The notes beneath the pieces were generated by a model, which was given only the letters and a program-made list of their open reading frames with translations, had not been told where the DNA came from and did no database searches. This document shows positions 63,252-64,000 of a stretch of 64,000 nucleotides of DNA, in pieces. The stretch is from Mycobacterium sp. SMC-4 (lineage in GTDB: Bacteria; Actinomycetota; Actinomycetes; Mycobacteriales; Mycobacteriaceae): assembly GCF_025263265.1 (NCBI RefSeq), contig NZ_CP079869.1, positions 806,001 through 870,000 of the forward strand. Reading direction: 5' to 3'. Each line of letters starts with the position of its first letter. Positions within the stretch are counted from its first letter, which is position 1. A program made the position numbers and the translations under genes.

Positions 63252-64000
63252 TCAACCCGTCGTGGCCAGCACCGCCGGCGAGGACTGCCCGACAGCGCAC
63301 AGCCGCTCACCGCGCGCCGCCCAGTCCAGGTCGGCCCAATGCACGCGGCCCGGGAGTCGGCGCCAGTACCCGGGATGGGCCCGCAGATAGCTGTGCACGC
63401 TGGCGTGCACGGTGGCGTCAGCGGGCACCTTGGGCGAGGGCACCGGATGTGCGGCTCCGGCCAGCGCGTCGAGCACACTGGGGGCCGGTGCTCGGTGCCG
63501 GGCCGACGCCGCAAGCAGCACACCGGCTTTCATCGCCCCATCGAGCACCCAGTCCAGCGTGATCGCCGACAGCGGCGCATCTGCCCCGGCCGCGCCGGTG
63601 ACGTCGCGATGGCCACCGCGGAACCACACCTCCTCGACGCCGGCGGCTACGGCCGGGACGAGCCGCTGACGACGCCGGCCGTAGCCACCGTCGATGGCCA
63701 CCGCGTGTCGGGCTGCCACGACGTTGACGAGCACCTCCGAGTCGTCGGCACGCGGCACACCGCGCACCGCGACGGTGTCCCACAGCCCGAGGAACTCGAC
63801 GTCGACGGCCAACTCACTGTCTTCGGCCAGCTGGGCGGCGAGCTCGCCGACCCGGCGCCAGTCCGCCGCGCTGCGCGAGGTTCGTGGCATCGCGTAGGCC
63901 GACAGCGCCCAGTCCCGGAACTCGGTGCGGACCACCCCCACGGTGCCGAGCAGGCGGGCCAACGCCCGAGCGCAGAAGGCTGCGTGCGCCGTGCCGAACA
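63252..64000 (-). CDS. DUF2235 (T6SS-Tle1-like) hydrolase, 5' end outside window
   Basis: Partial: reading continues through 64000. DUF2235 blocks are seen: VEFLGLWDTVAVRGVP, VAARHAVAIDGGYGRRRQRLVP, EVWFRGGHRDVTG, LSAITLDWVLDGAMKAGVLL. In the part before the first Met of the window the nucleophile region reads FGTAHAAFCARALARLLG, where family members have GFSRGAFTAR; the Ser appears replaced by Ala. If so the enzyme is inactive or uses another residue. DUF2235 proteins are predicted alpha/beta-fold hydrolases or phospholipases. Confidence 0.75.
   Translation of the reverse strand, partial: FGTAHAAFCARALARLLGTVGVVRTEFRDWALSAYAMPRTSRSAADWRRVGELAAQLAEDSELAVDVEFLGLWDTVAVRGVPRADDSEVLVNVVAARHAVAIDGGYGRRRQRLVPAVAAGVEEVWFRGGHRDVTGAAGADAPLSAITLDWVLDGAMKAGVLLAASARHRAPAPSVLDALAGAAHPVPSPKVPADATVHASVHSYLRAHPGYWRRLPGRVHWADLDWAARGERLCAVGQSSPAVLATTG

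Overview
The window looks like chromosomal DNA of a high-GC actinobacterium, most probably a fast-growing mycobacterium (Mycolicibacterium-like). The evidence is a six-gene mceA-F operon, an antigen-85-type mycolyltransferase, an MmpL transporter, an actinobacterial-style RecC-RecB-RecD operon and many leaderless-looking promoters (TANNNT six to nine bases before a start codon). The assignment is an inference from gene content. I saw no tRNA, rRNA, CRISPR array, transposase or integrase gene.

Layout. 0-5.5 kb: a minus-strand jetA-jetB-jetC operon, a Wadjet/EptABC-type SMC plasmid-defence system whose jetD nuclease gene should lie just left of the window. 5.7-12.7 kb: metabolic genes (FAD monooxygenase with a divergent TetR and twin operators, an alpha/beta hydrolase, an aldehyde dehydrogenase broken by a frameshift inside a perfect 28-bp palindrome, a baeRF-like protein, a threonine-aldolase-type enzyme). 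12.7-16.8 kb: a Pif1-type helicase carrying a degenerate DnaQ-like domain and a BRCT domain, a TVP38 membrane protein and a sulfurtransferase. 16.7-21.4 kb: an APC permease, a YtcJ-like amidohydrolase and an AguB-like nitrilase controlled by a divergent TetR. 21.4-28.2 kb: a lipoprotein metallopeptidase, a mycolyltransferase with a proline tail, glycogen phosphorylase and a MASE1-PAS-GGDEF protein. 28.1-33 kb: a tightly overlapping FAD oxidoreductase / ICMT-type methyltransferase / type III PKS / MmpL operon resembling alkylresorcinol or polyketide-quinone clusters.

34.0-44.9 kb is the most unusual part. A TetR gene, a flavin-dependent dehydrogenase/monooxygenase, a twice-frameshifted azoreductase and a complete mceA-F operon without yrbE permease genes lie between two copies of a ~98-bp direct repeat. 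The repeat is the 3' end of a 73-codon membrane-protein gene: one copy ends the intact gene, the other is a headless fragment 10.8 kb away. An identical 15-base palindromic element lies at the mce promoter and at the centre of a perfect 16+6+16 inverted repeat forming a divergent, apparently leaderless promoter. This suggests a self-regulated mce module acquired as an island.

44.9-48.8 kb: a sulfur-scavenging operon (DszA-like, SsuD-like and SfnB/DszC-like flavoenzymes). 48.8-51.2 kb: a membrane protein joining a pseudokinase-like domain to an LPG-flippase-type domain. 51.3-59.5 kb: recC-recB-recD. 59.6-64 kb: a DUF3060 protein, a ferredoxin-reductase-like flavoprotein, a CorA-type channel with GQN in place of GMN, an enoyl-CoA hydratase-like protein, and a DUF2235 hydrolase cut by the window edge.
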